The position numbers and the translations under genes were made by a program. Shown here piece by piece: positions 44,767-57,142 of a stretch of DNA of 64,000 nt. Positions within the stretch are counted from its first letter, which is position 1, and each line of letters starts with the position of its first letter. Source of the DNA: Microstegium vimineum (lineage: Eukaryota > Streptophyta > Magnoliopsida > Poales > Poaceae); contig CM039129.1 of NCBI GenBank assembly GCA_022036555.1, positions 23,531,305 through 23,595,304 on the forward strand, given 5' to 3'. The notes beneath the pieces are model-generated. The model was not told where the DNA came from. It saw only the letters and a program-made list of their open reading frames with translations, and made no database searches.

Positions 44767-45566
44767 TGTTGTCACCATTTTTGGTACGTGTCAATATGAA
44801 TTGAGTGCGCTGATCAATAACGTGGTGGTTGCCGTTCCTTATCAGCATCAAAAAACTGCTAATCAGATTGCCGATAGAAGCAGGAGATTAAAGGAGCGTC
44901 AGGAAGAGAAGAAGGTTGCTTGCCGATAGGAAATTTGCCGATGAAGGTGTTGCCGATAAGGAAGCATGCCAGTGAATGCAGAATGGCGTGACCGACATCA
45001 GCGAAGGCTACCGATGGCGTTGAAGGAAGGTTGTAGATTTAGAAATCTGCCGATGGAAGGTGTCATTGTGACAAAGACATATATGGAAACTAGTGATTGT
45101 ATGCTAGTATTTGTTTTTATAGTTTGAGTCCAACTCTTGCACGAGTCATTTATTTCCTTAAAAATATGAGTTTTGTTTAGGTATAAGTCGTGTCTGTGTA
45201 CAACTCCTCCTACCGGAGTATAAATATGTACCTAGGGCTTACCTGAAAAATAGACAATCAATCAAAAACAAATCTATTACTTTCATCTACTTTTTCAGCA
45301 CCTACTTTTATCGCATTAGTTCTAGTTTATCTACGAGTTCTCACGATCTCGACGGGCTGCATCTACAAGATCTCCGTCTACCTTGCGAGTTCCGCGTTTT
45401 GAGCAATCTGAGCTTTGACGTCCGGGCGCATCGCCGTCGTCTCGTTCATCGTTGTTCTAGTTATTGTTCTTGTCGATTAACTGGTCAAATCGACTGGCAC
45501 ACCTTGGAAATCGAATTCGGGTATAAGCCCGAGGTGTTCGTAGATCCGATGCTTTTTGTGTCAACA
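44767..45566 (+). mobile_element. Element B 5' LTR (800 bp)
   Basis: It starts TGTTGTCACC (the 3' copy has TGTTGACACC) and ends TGTGTCAACA. It contains six CCGAT words at about 44870-45055, mostly as TTGCCGAT or TGCCGAT, and a TATA box at 45219-45226. It keeps about 27 bases near 45419 that the 3' LTR lacks. Confidence 0.9.
45219..45226 (+). promoter_or_regulatory. TATA box of element B 5' LTR
   Basis: TATAAATA in the flank ccggagTATAAATAtgtacc, the same box as in L0 and A. Confidence 0.6.
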
Positions 45567-45573
45567 CCTCTTT

Positions 45574-45592
45574 TGGCACACCCGGTGGGACC
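45574..45592 (+). other. Primer-binding site of element B
   Basis: TGGCACACCCGGTGGGACC begins seven bases after the LTR end, in the same register as in A. Confidence 0.75.
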
Positions 45593-45617
45593 CTAGATAC
45601 ATCTCTTGATCACGATC

Positions 45618-48600
45618 ATGGGTGATTCTACTGACATCAATCCAAGGAACGTCATTGAAGTCTCCGAAGGAGATCTGAAGGATGATCCGAAGCAAGCTTT
45701 GGAGCAAGATATGGAGGAGTACAAGCAACTATATCTGAAATCCTTCAGCCTAAACAGGAGCGGCGATGCTGTCCAGAAACAAGATCCATCGTTGCCGCGG
45801 CAGGTCACTTTCGATGCCAATCCTAGTAAGTTGCAAGATATGGTTAATTCTGCGTTAAATCAGGTGTTAATTAGCCATTTCAATGTGCTATCCAATACTG
45901 TATACAATGTTGTCATGCAATCTTTCAAAGAAGGACAACCACCTAGGTATGTTGGTCCAGCGTATCATCAACCTGGATCGGCATCTTCCACGACTTCATC
46001 GGCGGCTCCAGTGATATCTTTCCAACCTGTGAATCTGTCTACCGACGAAGCTACACCACCAAGATCGAGCCCTGCAAGCGTCATTCGGTTGAACACCGAT
46101 CCGGTGGCGTCGGCAATGTCAGGACATGTAGTCCAGAGTCAGCCAACTCCCGCTAACTTGTGGGGATACGGTATGCCTCCAGATTCATCTGTCGATGCTA
46201 TGTTGATCCAAGGAAATAGTGCAGCGGGAAAGGCCTCTATGGAATCGGCTATATCGGCACAGCCGATGAGCTCGATAGTTCATTATGCTACGTCTTCTCC
46301 AAATATGCAGTTGCCGCTAGGAAAACTTCAGATGGCAATACCCAAAGTGCCTTACGGGCAACCATCGACAAGTTCTTTGCCGATGCAGCAAGATTTGGCG
46401 GTGGTAAACCATCCCATGATGATGGCAAATCCTCAGGCTGGGATCTTAGTACACCAAGGAGGTCAATTTATTGATTACTCCAAGGTGCAGGAGCAACATG
46501 CGTCGGGTAACTATCAATTATCGACAAATCATATGCCGATGACTTATAATCCTGTATGGACTAGTCCAATTCAACAACAGGTGGTGCAACCTGGACACCA
46601 ATTAGTGGGAGCGCAACAATACCATTACCCGACGAACATTCAGAATGAAACATCGGTGTATCGACTGATGAATATCATGCTGCAGTATACCCCAGTGGGT
46701 GCCCAAGGTTATACATTGGCAAATTAACTGGTGCATAATATTCAACAAGCTGGTACTGCGTCTGTGCCAATCGGATCAGCTTATTTGCCGCAAAGGCAAG
46801 AAGGGGCGTATCCACCGGTCCAGCCAATTAATATTTAGCCGATCCATCGGCAGGATCAGGATGCTTACTGGACCGACAAAATTGCCGAAGTGATGAAGGA
46901 GCAGTTCAGTATCAAACCTAAGGTCAATACGTACTCTTATCGGATGTCGTACCCTCAGGCGTATGATTTGATTCCTCTCCCGAATTGGTATAAGGTGTCG
47001 GATTTCACCAAGTTTTCTGGTCAAGATGATACGTCAACGATGGAGCATATCAATCGCTTCATTATTCAATGTGGAGAGGCACCTAGCAGAGATGAGCTGA
47101 GGGTAAGATTGTTTTCATCATCTTTATCTGGATCGGCGTTTACATGGTTCATCTCGCTTCCTCCAAATTCTATGATTACTTGGGCTGATCTGGAGAAGCA
47201 GTTTCACAAATACTTCTTCTCTTGTGTTCATGAGAAGAGGATTACCGATTTGGTCAAGCTAAAACAACACAATGACGAATCGGTAGAAAGCTTCGTCCAA
47301 AGGCTTCAGGACGGAAGAATAAATGCTACAGCTTAGTGCTGGATGATCGGCAATTGGCAGATTTATCCTTCCAGGGATTACTGCCACACATCAAGGACAA
47401 GTACGCATCTCAAGAGATCGAGAGTCTGAGCCATCTCGTGCAGAGAGTTGCCGATCAGGAGGTTAAAGCTTTCGAGCCTAGAAAAACTTGGGGTAAGAAG
47501 GTGTCCTTCGCTAAGCAAGAAGAATCTGAATCAGATGAAGGGACAGATATTAGCGTTGCTGAATGGGTGAAGGATAAGAAGCCTATATCTTGTCCGCTTG
47601 GTCAAAAGGAGGATGAAAGATTCACTTTTGATACTGCTAAAGCTGATAGGATATTTGATTTGTTGCTTCAAGAAGGGCGAATTAAGCTGGCACCTAATCA
47701 GGTGATTCCATCAGCTGAAGAGCTTAGAAGGATGAGGTATTGTAAGTGGCATGACGCAACCTCACACACTACCAATGATTGCAAAGTCTTTAGGCAACAA
47801 TTGCAGTCAGAAATTGGGGCTGGATGAATTAAATTTGAAAATTCTAAAACCCAGAAGCCGATAAAGATCGACCAACACCCGTTTCCAAGCAATATGGTGG
47901 AACCTAGTGAGAAGGTTAAAGTACTGACATCGGAAGCTGCCAAGAAGAATGCATCGGTAGATCCTAAACATCAAATAGTTGTGCACAATGTGAAGGAAAA
48001 AAGGGTTACTGATGATAGCAGGGGCAAGATTGTTGCTGACGAAGGTAACAGTGTCGGGAGATCTCGTAGACATGGCGTTGTAATCACGCACAGACAACCG
48101 CGACAGGAATATCGGTGCTCTCAAGAGGAGCAATATCGGCAGCAGGAGGAAGAAAGGAGCCGGGAGTGGCATCGGCATAAAGATCATTGGAATTGTCCTT
48201 TCTTCATTCATTGTTGGGAAGAAGGCATCAAGCTACCCACTGCCGATAATTTCCCCGAGTGCAATAGGTACTATCCTTCCGGTCGGTCGGGAAAGAGATC
48301 CTGTTCGGATGATCGAGAAGCAAGCTATGATAGGCCGATCAGAATAGAGTCGGTGCATGATCAGCTTGGGGGCAAACTCAGCATACATGACAGGCTCGAC
48401 AAGCGCATTCGTCAAGAGGAGCTTGAAGAGATGGCTGATGCAAGAGTGCCCGATGAAGAAATATTCTCTAGAGATCCGAATATAAGGGGTAATACAAGCC
48501 GACATAGTGAGAAACAGTACCAACCTGTTTGGAAGACTAAACTGCCTCAATGGTGTCCCAAAGGCCTGACGAAGACTCAGAGAAGCAGGATCCAGCGTGA

Positions 48601-48690
48601 ACGCCAGAATGATCTATATTATGGTGAAAACCCTTCGAAGGGAGAATCTCTAGTTTGGGAGTGGAGGCCAAAACACCAGAAGAGGAGTCC
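45618..48690 (+). pseudogene. Element B gag
   Basis: Starts at the ATG at 45618 (MGDSTDINPRNVIEVSEGD). The first 370 codons are open and Gln/Pro/Met-rich, ending at a TAA (46725). A TAG follows near 46838. The capsid-like part (HINRFIIQCGEA, LFSSSLSGSAFTWFIS, ITWADLEKQFHKYFF) covers 46890-47336, and a shift occurs near 47305. Next come LDDRQLADLSFQGLLPH, a CKWHDATSHTTNDC knuckle near 47750 and a TGA at 47825. A Lys/Glu/Arg-rich tail includes a second Cys/His cluster (CPFFIHCWEEG...PEC, about 48195-48265). The layout matches element A gag. Stops make it non-functional. Confidence 0.88.
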
Positions 48691-51600
48691 ATCGGCAGAA
48701 GTCAACATGATTGTTATGTTGCCGATGGAATTTATGGCACCTACTGATGATGAGGAAGAAGCTACTAATATGGCTCAGTTAGTGCTAGATCTGATGGCGG
48801 TTGTCTTTGAAAAGCCTACCAATGATGAAAGGCAGCATTTGAGAGCTTTGTTTGTCAAAGGCAAAGTCGATGGGCAGCCAGTGTCAAAGATGCTAGTAGA
48901 TGGTGGGGCATCGATCAATATAATGCCATATGTCATGTTTAGAAAGCTTGGGAAAGGTGACCAAGACTTAGTCAAGACAGACATGAAGCTGAAAGATTTT
49001 GAAGGCAATGTGTCACCAGCTATGGGAGCAGTGTGCATAGAGTTGACTATCGGTAGCAAAACTTTGCCGACAACGTTTTTTGTGATTAGCGGTAAAGGTA
49101 CCTACAACTTGCTCCTGGGGAGGGATTAGATCCATGCTACTTGTTGTATTCCTTCCACGATGCATTTCAGCCTCATGCAATGGGTTGGGGACAAGATTGA
49201 GGTCGTCCGAAGTGAAGCCCCGTCAATTGTTGCATCGGCAGAATCGGAAACCTATGAGCAGACCAAGTGCATATCTGGTGAAGCTTGGGATACAGAATTC
49301 CTCAAGGTGGCCGATTACCGGATTACACCAATCCAAGCAGTCGGTTCTGAAGAAGAGGTTTAATGGATCAGTTCGCCGATGATGGAAAACTTGGACAGGG
49401 GTTCACATCAGCCCATGATTTGCTAGAAATAGACATCGGCGACAATAGCAAGCCTAGGCCAACTTTTATTAGTGCTAAGTTAAATTCCCAATGTAAACAA
49501 CAGTTGAGTGATTTGTTAAAAGAATATAAAGATTGTTTTTCTTGGGATTATACAGAGATGCCTGGTTTAGACCAATCAATAGTTGAACATCGGCTACCTA
49601 TCAAGTCGGGTTTTCAACCACATCGGCAGCCAACACGCCGGTGCAACCCTACTGTGTTACCCAATATTAAAGCTAAGATTATGAAGTTAATCGAAGCTAG
49701 GTTTATTCGGCAATGCCGATATGTCGAATGGATTTCTAATGTGGTTCCTGTATATAAGAAGAATGGAAAACTTCGTGTTTGTATTGATTTCAGGAATCTC
49801 AATAAAGCTACGCCAATGGACGGCTATCCAATGCCCGTTGCCGATCTACTAGTTGATGCTTCTGCTGGACATAAAATTATCAGTTTTATGGATGGTTATT
49901 CTAGATATAATCAAATATTTTTGGCTAAAGAAGATATATCCAAAACTACTTTTAGGTGTCCAGGTCACATCGGTTTGTTTGAGTGGGTCGTAATGACTTT
50001 GTAATGACTTTTGGGTTGAAGAAAGCCGGTGCTACTTATCAAAGAGCGATGAATTTTATTTTTCATAAGTACATCGGCACATTGGTCGAAATCTATATTG
50101 ACGATGTGTTGGTTAAATCCGAAGACTTTGAGAAGCATCTTGCCGATCTGCGGAAGATTCTGGAGTGCACAAGGGAGCATGGGCTAAAGATGAATCCAAA
50201 TAAGTGCGCGTTTGGCGTATCGGCAGATCAATTCCTAGGGTTCATGGTGCATCAAAGGGGTATAGAGATCGGTAGAAAATCCATTGATGCAATTAACAAA
50301 GTGGTTGCTCCTAGAAACAAGACTGAGTTGCAATATTTGATCGGCAAGATTAATTTTATTAGAAGAATTATATCTAATTTGTCTGGGAAGATTAAGTCTT
50401 TTAGTCCATTGTTGAAGCTAAAGGCCGGTCAGGAGTTTGTATGGCGAAAGGAGCAGCAATCGGCCTTGGAGGAAGTTAAAAGATATTTGGTGAATCCTCC
50501 AGTTTTGATTCCACCTCAACACAGGAAACCTTTCAGATTGTATTTGTCTACCGATGACGGCGTTATCGGATCAGTCTTGATTCAACAGTTTGAAGGGAAA
50601 GAACGTGTGATTTATTATTTGAGTAGAAGGCTGGTGGACGCTGAAACCAGGTTTTCGGCCGTTGAGAAATTGTGTTTATGTTTGTACTTCTCTTGTACCA
50701 AGTTGAGGCCATATTTGCTGTCGGCCGAATGTACTGTCATATGCAAAGATGATGTGGTCAAGTATATGCTGTCGATGCCGATATTGAGTGGAAGAATCGG
50801 CAAGTGGATTTTGGCGCTGTCAGAGTTTGATGTGGTCAGGTATGAATCAACTAAGGCAGTTAAAGGACAGGTGATGGCTGATTTGGTTACTCAGCATTGT
50901 GGTACGGTAAATTCCATAGAAATTGCTCCTTGGACTTTGTTTTTTGACGGTTCCACGTGTAAGGAGGGAGCAGGTATCGGCATTATCTTAGTTTCGCCTC
51001 GAGGATAGAAGTATGAAATCTCATTGCCGATTGTTGCTACTTCGACAAATAATCAGGCTGAATACCATGCATTGCTGAAGGGGTTGGAACTGCTCAGGGA
51101 TGTGTGTGTCGATGCCGTTGAAGTCTTTGGTGATTCTATGTTAGTGATCAATCAGTTGATTGGAACATATGAGTGTCGAAGTAATATTTTAATTGCATAT
51201 CACGGGAAGTGTTTGTAGTTATTAAAGGAATTTAAAGAATACCGTCTTGAACACGTTCCTAGGTTGCATAATGAAGAAGCCAATCGGCTAGCACAACACG
51301 CCTCGGGATATCAGCTGATTCAAGAAGTAATGACATCGGTAATGGCTGCCGATGACTAGAGAAAAGAGATTACTGATTACTTGAAAGATCCGTCTAAGAA
51401 GGTCGAAAGATGTTTGAGGTTTGAGGCTACCAAGTACGCGCTCCTTGATGGTGAATTGTATTATCGGACGATTGATGTAGTTTTGCTTAGATGTCTTAAT
51501 AAAGAGGAATCAAAAAGGTTGATGGGTGAAATTCATGAAGGAGTATGTGGGGTGCATCAATCGGCATTCAAAATGAAATGGATGATCAGACGAAATGGAT

Positions 51601-52611
51601 ATTATTGGCCGACAATTCTTGAGGATTGTTTCAAATACTTCAAGGGGTGTCAAGATTGTCAGAAGTTTGGTAATGTTTAGAGAGCACCCGCATCGGCAAT
51701 GAATCCTATTATCGAACCGTGGTCGTTTTGGGGATGGGCCATTGATCTCATCGGCCAAATTTATCCACCATCGAGTAAAGGACATAAGTTCATACTTTTT
51801 GCTACCGATTATTTCACGAAGTGGGTTGAAGCTATCCGTTGAAGAAGGTGACGTCGGAAAACATGATAGATTTTGTGAAAGAACATATTGTTTACCGATT
51901 TGGTATTCCTCAAACTATTACAACCGATCAAGGAACCATGTTCACATCGAGGGAGTTTCATGAATTTGCTACTGGTATGGGGTTTAAGGTTTTGAACTCG
52001 TCTCCTTATTATGCTCAAGCTAATGGTCATGCAGAAGCAACTAATAAAGGAGTGATCAAGCTTATCAAGCGCAAGATTGAAGAGAACCCTAGGAGGTGGC
52101 ATACAATACTGAATGAAGCTTTGTGGGTGTATTAGATGGCATGTCATGGTGCTACTAAGGTTTTGCCATATCAGCTGGTGTACGGACACGATGTTATCCT
52201 ATCTTGGGAAATTAAAATTGGTTCTAGGCGACTGTTTTCCCAAGACCAACTAACAGCCGATGAATATGATATCCTTATGAAGGATGAGTGAGAAGATTTA
52301 GCGGGTCATCGGCTGAGAGCTCTAATTAGTATCGAAGAAAACAAGAGGAGAGTTGTCAGATGGTATAATAAGAAGGTAAAAGCAAAAGAGTTTGCCGATG
52401 GTGAGTTGGTGTGGAAATTGATTTTACCGATTGGAACCAAGAGTTTGAATTTGGGAAGTGGTCTCCTAATTGGGAAGGTCCTTTTTGGATAAATCAGTCT
52501 ATTTCTGGCAACGCTTATATTTTGGAAACTCTCGAAGGAGTTGCATTTTCCAGAGCAATAAATGGTAAATATTTGAAGAAGTATTATCCTAGTATCTGGA
52601 TCGATGCATAA
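48691..52611 (+). pseudogene. Element B pol: protease, reverse transcriptase, RNase H, integrase
   Basis: Protease with LVDGGASINIMPY near 48900, ending in a TAG at 49127. Reverse transcriptase from 49363: VCIDFRNLNKATPMDG, FRCPGHIGLFEWV. An 11-bp tandem duplication (49990-50000 and 50001-50011) then shifts the frame; after it come YIDDVLVKS (near 50100) and FGVSADQFLGFMVH. RNase H has LFFDGSTCKEGAGIG near 50945. Integrase has the H...H...CQDC zinc region (51535-51665), ATDYFTKWVEA (near 51800) followed by a one-base deletion, TDQGTMFTSREF, and the GPY/F-type NWEGPFWINQ near 52475. Pol ends 68 bases from the end of the antisense gene. Confidence 0.88.
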
Positions 52612-52678
52612 AATAATGTAAATATAAATACCGATGACGGAGTCATTGCGCAAAACATCGTTAGAAAAAGTGTTAACG

Positions 52679-55600
52679 TTATATTACAAGAGAATTGGTC
52701 ATCAGGTTCACATAGAATAAATTACAGCAGAGACTGAATAGAAGAATCGTACAAAGGCGGACTCGGTCAGCTTCATCTATCTCCCTGGCATCATCATCGG
52801 CAGTACCCTCAATTGGTTTGTTTTTTCTCCTAAGCAGAAGAGCTTCGCGAGCATTGGCATCCCTCTCTTGTTGCAAAGTTTTAGTGATGACCGGGAGTTG
52901 ACTCTTCTTCTGGTTGGCTGCGTTTAGAGCTTCATCTACTTTCTTCAACTCGGCCAACAGCTCTTCTTTTTGTGCTGATAGACGAGCAATCTCTTGTTCA
53001 AGCTCGGTGCTAGAGGCTTCCAGGCGACCGATGTCCTTGTGCTTTTCGTCTGCGGTTTGCTTGAACTTGAGTATTTCTTCCTCAAGTTTGGCTTGAGCAG
53101 CTCTATCGGCGATACGGTGTGAAGCTTTTTGGTATTGTAGTTTCCGACTCTCGAGGAAAGCCGCTTGAAAGAGCAGTTCTTCAATATCGGCAGGCAATTG
53201 ATCTTGAATTTCTCTAAAAGCTACTCTTACTGCACTAGAATCTTGGACTAGTTGAGATGTATTCTGTTGCAGTAGGAGTAGCAGTGCTTCAAGTTTGGAT
53301 TTCACTTCTGCCGATAGAACGGTTGTAGCTTGAGCAGAGTTTTCTCCTTCTTCATCGTCATCTGGGATGTTGACAGCAAAGGAGAATAAGCTATTGGGAG
53401 AGTCTTGGACCGGAAAAGATAAGAAATTAAAAGTTTGTCAGTCGAAAGCTCGTGTTTTACGAATTTGTGATAGAAAATTGGATTACCTGCTTTAGAGCAG
53501 TTTCTCGCCTCGGGCTTGACAGGGTAGCTGGCATAGTTGCATCTTGAAGATCGGCAATAGTTGTCGATGAACTTGCTTCTGTGGGAGGAATAGTTGATGC
53601 TAGTGCCGATGTTGATGCTGGTATGGTTCCTGCTGTTGCGGCTGAACCTTGCTGGGGCAGTCCTGTCTCTTGATTGGGGATCTCAATCGGTGATTGATCA
53701 GGAATGGATGCCGATGCTGGCTCTGGTGTTGGTGTATCGGTAGGAGCTTGAGGAGATACAACCGGTGATGTGACTAGAGCTGATGGCTTTGAGCGTTTTG
53801 GTCTGGGAGCAGTACTTGATGAGCTTCGGCGTTTTGGCTGTTACACTTGGGGGGCATCGGCAAACTGAGCCGTAGAATTTTGCACGTTTGGAACGGCCAC
53901 CGATGAACTTGTCTGCTGCAGAAGAAAATTTGATGCGGATTGAATAAAATTGTCAATTAAAAATGTTGTTGCGATCGGCATGGATAAATGAAGATTTGTT
54001 ACCGTGAAAGCTTGCGCCAAGACAGCGGCAGTAGTGGTAGCATCATCGGTTGACAATGGATGAGGTTTGATGGTGACCTTAGGAATTGCCTTGTGATGCA
54101 TGAGAGCAGCCAATGAAGGGGCCTTGCTGCCGATTATCGATGTAGTGTTCATCGGTCGTAGGTTAAAATGTTTGCCGCTCTTGCTCTTCTTGGGGATCGG
54201 ATCGTTAACCTGTTGACAGAGAGTTAGTTGCCGATGCATTTGAAAAGTTAATGAAAAGTAGTATCGGAAATAAACTTACTGCATCATCAGGTATAATATG
54301 ATCAGCGTTAATCAGGTGCTGATAGTAGTGTGATGATGCAGCAAATAGTTGATCCATTCTTGCCACTAGGATTTGTATGACTCAGTGATAAAAGATGTCG
54401 GCGCCCAAGAGGATAAGTCGATGTTGGTTACGTCGGCATGAGGGGAGAGTGTGACAATTTTATTCCAATCCATAGCACTGGAGATAACCTCTCTTGGTTT
54501 TATCACGTTGACATAGCTGAGTTTGATCGGTAATTGACCAGATGCTAACTGTCTTGCTGCTACCGATGGATAATAGAACTCATATGACGGATGAGTGTTC
54601 TTCCCGATCCCAAAGATGTTAACTGGAATAGCCCGGGGAATGAGGGTAGCCTTCATGATTCCTTCGTTTTGCGGTATATTCCCATTGGTAAGGTTGAAGG
54701 AGAGTGGAAATTGGTTATCTTCATCGATATAAAGCAACCAGACCCGTTCTACAGCAGGAATTCCACAGTAGAGCATCTGAAAGAACATGCCGAATTGATC
54801 TTCGTTGGCATCGGTTCCTGGTAGCACTATTATGGCTTCCCCAAAATTTAGTGGGGAACGGGTTGTCGATTCATCCCCAGCAAATACATAGTCTTCAGAT
54901 ATGTCTCTTGGAACTGCTGACTAAACAGATCGAATTGAAGGCATTTATGCATATGGGCGTTCAGCCATAAGTTGATGAACCACCAAGGACCTCCAAGGTT
55001 GCCGATGGGCTCGCCTAGTAGTAACTTTCCCGTTACCTGGTGTAGGAGGTGATAAACTGAGCTGAGGAGGTATCGGCCAAAAGGAAGTCCTCCATCGGCT
55101 AAAAATTCTGTTGCGGGAAGATACATGTTGGTGGGTCCAACTGTTCTGCCATAGAAAACAAACTTCTCCAACCACATGTTTAGGAAAATGGCATGCTCTC
55201 TTTGGCCTACAGATCCGGTCTTTTGATATTCCTGAATATATCCTGTCCAACCGCCGATGTTACGTGTGCTTACTCGACGTTCAGACTTCCTACGGAAGAG
55301 GGTGGCAGGATCGACAGAGGAGACATCGAGGCCGGTAAGCATGTGTACATCGGCAAGTGTGGGGGTGGCTGGTCCATGTCTGAATAGAAATGCGTTCATT
55401 GTATCGGACCATAAATAAGAAGCAACAATCATCATATTTTCCTTCTTAGCCATATCGGCAATAGATAATCTGATGCATTGATCTATGTTGCGCTCTGACC
55501 AATAGAGTTGTTGTGACGTAGCCATCCTTAGGTACCAGTTCTTCCACCCTTTGGTAGGTTTGGGCCAAGAGCGAAAGGTGTCTGTCCATAACCCTAAATC

Positions 55601-55856
55601 AAAGTTTTCGGATCGAAAAGGGATATGGTTGGTTTCTGCGTTAATGAGGTTGGTTGGATCAGCATTCCCCATTGGACCCAAACAACAGAGGTGTGCTTGA
55701 TCAGTGGGGATCACTATTTTGTTGCTCATTTCCTAGATTCAATGAGTGAAAGAAAGGGGAGGAAAAGGAATTAAGAAACAACGCAGAAAGAAGGAACCAC
55801 AAAGTATGAAACATGAAAAAGAAAGTTACCGCAGGAGCATTGAAGTTAATCACCAT
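52679..55856 (-). pseudogene. Antisense plant-mobile-domain (PMD) gene of element B
   Basis: Exon 1 (55830-55856) has nine codons, the same as in A, ending GCG|gtaac. Intron 1 is 55733-55829. Exon 2 (54280-55732) opens EMSNKIVIP and encodes the PMD: WPKPTKGWKNWYLR, RLSIADMAKKEN, MNAFLFRHGPATPTLADVHM, GLDVSS, RNIGGW, GGPWWFINLWLNAHMH. It is open for 293 codons after the inner ATG, then a one-base indel near 54845 shifts it. A second intron starts at GCA|gtaag (54279), the same place as in A. Later exons carry basic segments (PKRRSS, PKRSK), a Ser/Pro/Thr-rich stretch and a C-terminal coiled coil (52679-53305; SSTELEQEIARLSAQKEELLAELKK). With one frameshift seen, this copy is less damaged than that in A. 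The product is probably nuclear, judging by PMD relatives and basic patches. Confidence 0.82.
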
Positions 55857-56001
55857 CGGAACGGAGGAATTCTTGGAGAGATCGTGCCTCTTGATGGGAG
55901 AAGAAGCCGTCGGTGGAATGACTGCCGGAGTGCTCTTCGGAAATGCTGTTGAAGTGGAGATGAAGATGTGAACTCAGCGTAAAAAGGAGAGTGGACGGTG
56001 G

Positions 56002-56009
56002 TTTTTATA
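56002..56009 (-). promoter_or_regulatory. TATA box of the antisense PMD gene in B
   Basis: TATAAAAA on the minus strand, 153 bases upstream of the ATG at 55856 and about 240 bases inside the 3' LTR edge. It matches the position of TATAAAA in A. Confidence 0.6.
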
Positions 56010-56236
56010 GGCCTAGGTCAAAGGGTGTTTTCGGATTATTCCTTTTTACTAAGCAGAGATATGGGAAGATATCATGGTAAATTTGTGCGGAGATCGAGGA
56101 GTTGCAGTTGTTGGCGCTACAGTTGCAGGGGTTGTTGGTAATTTGCAGGGATAATGTGCGGAAATCGAAATGAATGTTTTGGAGGGAAAAGATTACAGTA
56201 GAAGAAATTTCGGCGCATAAGATTTTTATACTCCGA

Positions 56237-56250
56237 AATTGGGGGGCATG
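56237..56250 (+). other. Polypurine tract of element B
   Basis: aattggggggcatg directly before TGTTGACACC of the 3' LTR; nearly identical to that of A. Confidence 0.8.
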
Positions 56251-57023
56251 TGTTGACACCGTTTTTGGTACGTGTCAATATGAATTGAGTGCGCTGATCA
56301 ATAAAGGGGTGGTTGTTGTTCCTTATCGGCATCAAAAAACTGCTGATCAGATTGCCGATAGAAGCAGGAGATTAAAGGAGCCTCAGGAAGAGAAGAAGGT
56401 TGCTTGCCGATAGGAAAGTTGCTGATGAAGGTGTTGCCGATAAGGAAGCATGTCGGTGAATGCAGAATGGCGTCACTGATGTCAGCGAAGGCTACCGATG
56501 GCGTGTAAGGAAGATTGTAGATTTAGAAATCTGCCGATGGAAGGTGTCATCATGACAAAGACGGATATGAAAACTAGTGATTATATGCTAGTATTTGTTT
56601 TTATATTTTGAGTCTGACTCTTGCACGAGTCGTTTATTTCCTTAAAAATAGGAGTTTTGTTTAGGTATAAATCGTGTTTGTGTACAACTCCTACCGGAGT
56701 ATAAATATGTACCTAGGGCTTACCTGAAAAAGAGACAATCAATCAAAAACAAATCTATTGCTTTCATCTACTTTTTCAGCACCTACTTTTATCGCATTAG
56801 TTCTAGTTTATCTACGAGTTCTCACGATCTCGACGGGCTACATCTCTAAGATCTCTGTCTAGCTTGCGAGTTCTGCGTTTTGAGCAATCTGAGCTTTCTC
56901 GTTCATTGTTGTTCTAGTTATTGTCCTTGTCGATTAACTGGTCAAATCGACTGGCACACCTTGGAAATCGAATTCGGGTATAAGCCTGAGGTGTTCGTAG
57001 ATCCGACGTTTTTTGTGTCAACA
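56251..57023 (+). mobile_element. Element B 3' LTR (773 bp)
   Basis: TGTTGACACC to TGTGTCAACA, with TATAAATA at 56700-56707. It lacks about 27 bases present in the 5' LTR after gagcttt (near 56897), a deletion after insertion or a template difference. Confidence 0.9.
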
Positions 57024-57142
57024 CGTCGAACTGTTGCCCATGTCTTTGGGAACCAAGTTTTGGAATCGCTTTGGAGAGCTTTACCTTGTGGCTCAAATCT
57101 GAAATGCACTTGTGTTGACAATGCACTGATCAAGAGGGAGAT
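57024..57142 (+). other. End of the C3 3' region and its polypurine tract
   Basis: Copia sequence resumes here after B, starting with the duplication cgtcg. The polypurine tract caagagggagat (57131-57142) sits directly before the LTR start TGCGAACAC. Confidence 0.7.

Larger units (their letters stand above)
44767..57023 (+). mobile_element. B: complete Tat-lineage Ty3/gypsy element with antisense PMD gene
   Basis: A 12.3-kb element related to A: LTRs of 800 and 773 bp, primer site, gag, pol, convergent antisense PMD gene and polypurine tract. It differs from A in LTR length and in about half of silent codon positions in the PMD, so it is a separate subfamily. It sits in the 3' noncoding region of C3. 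Confidence 0.92.
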
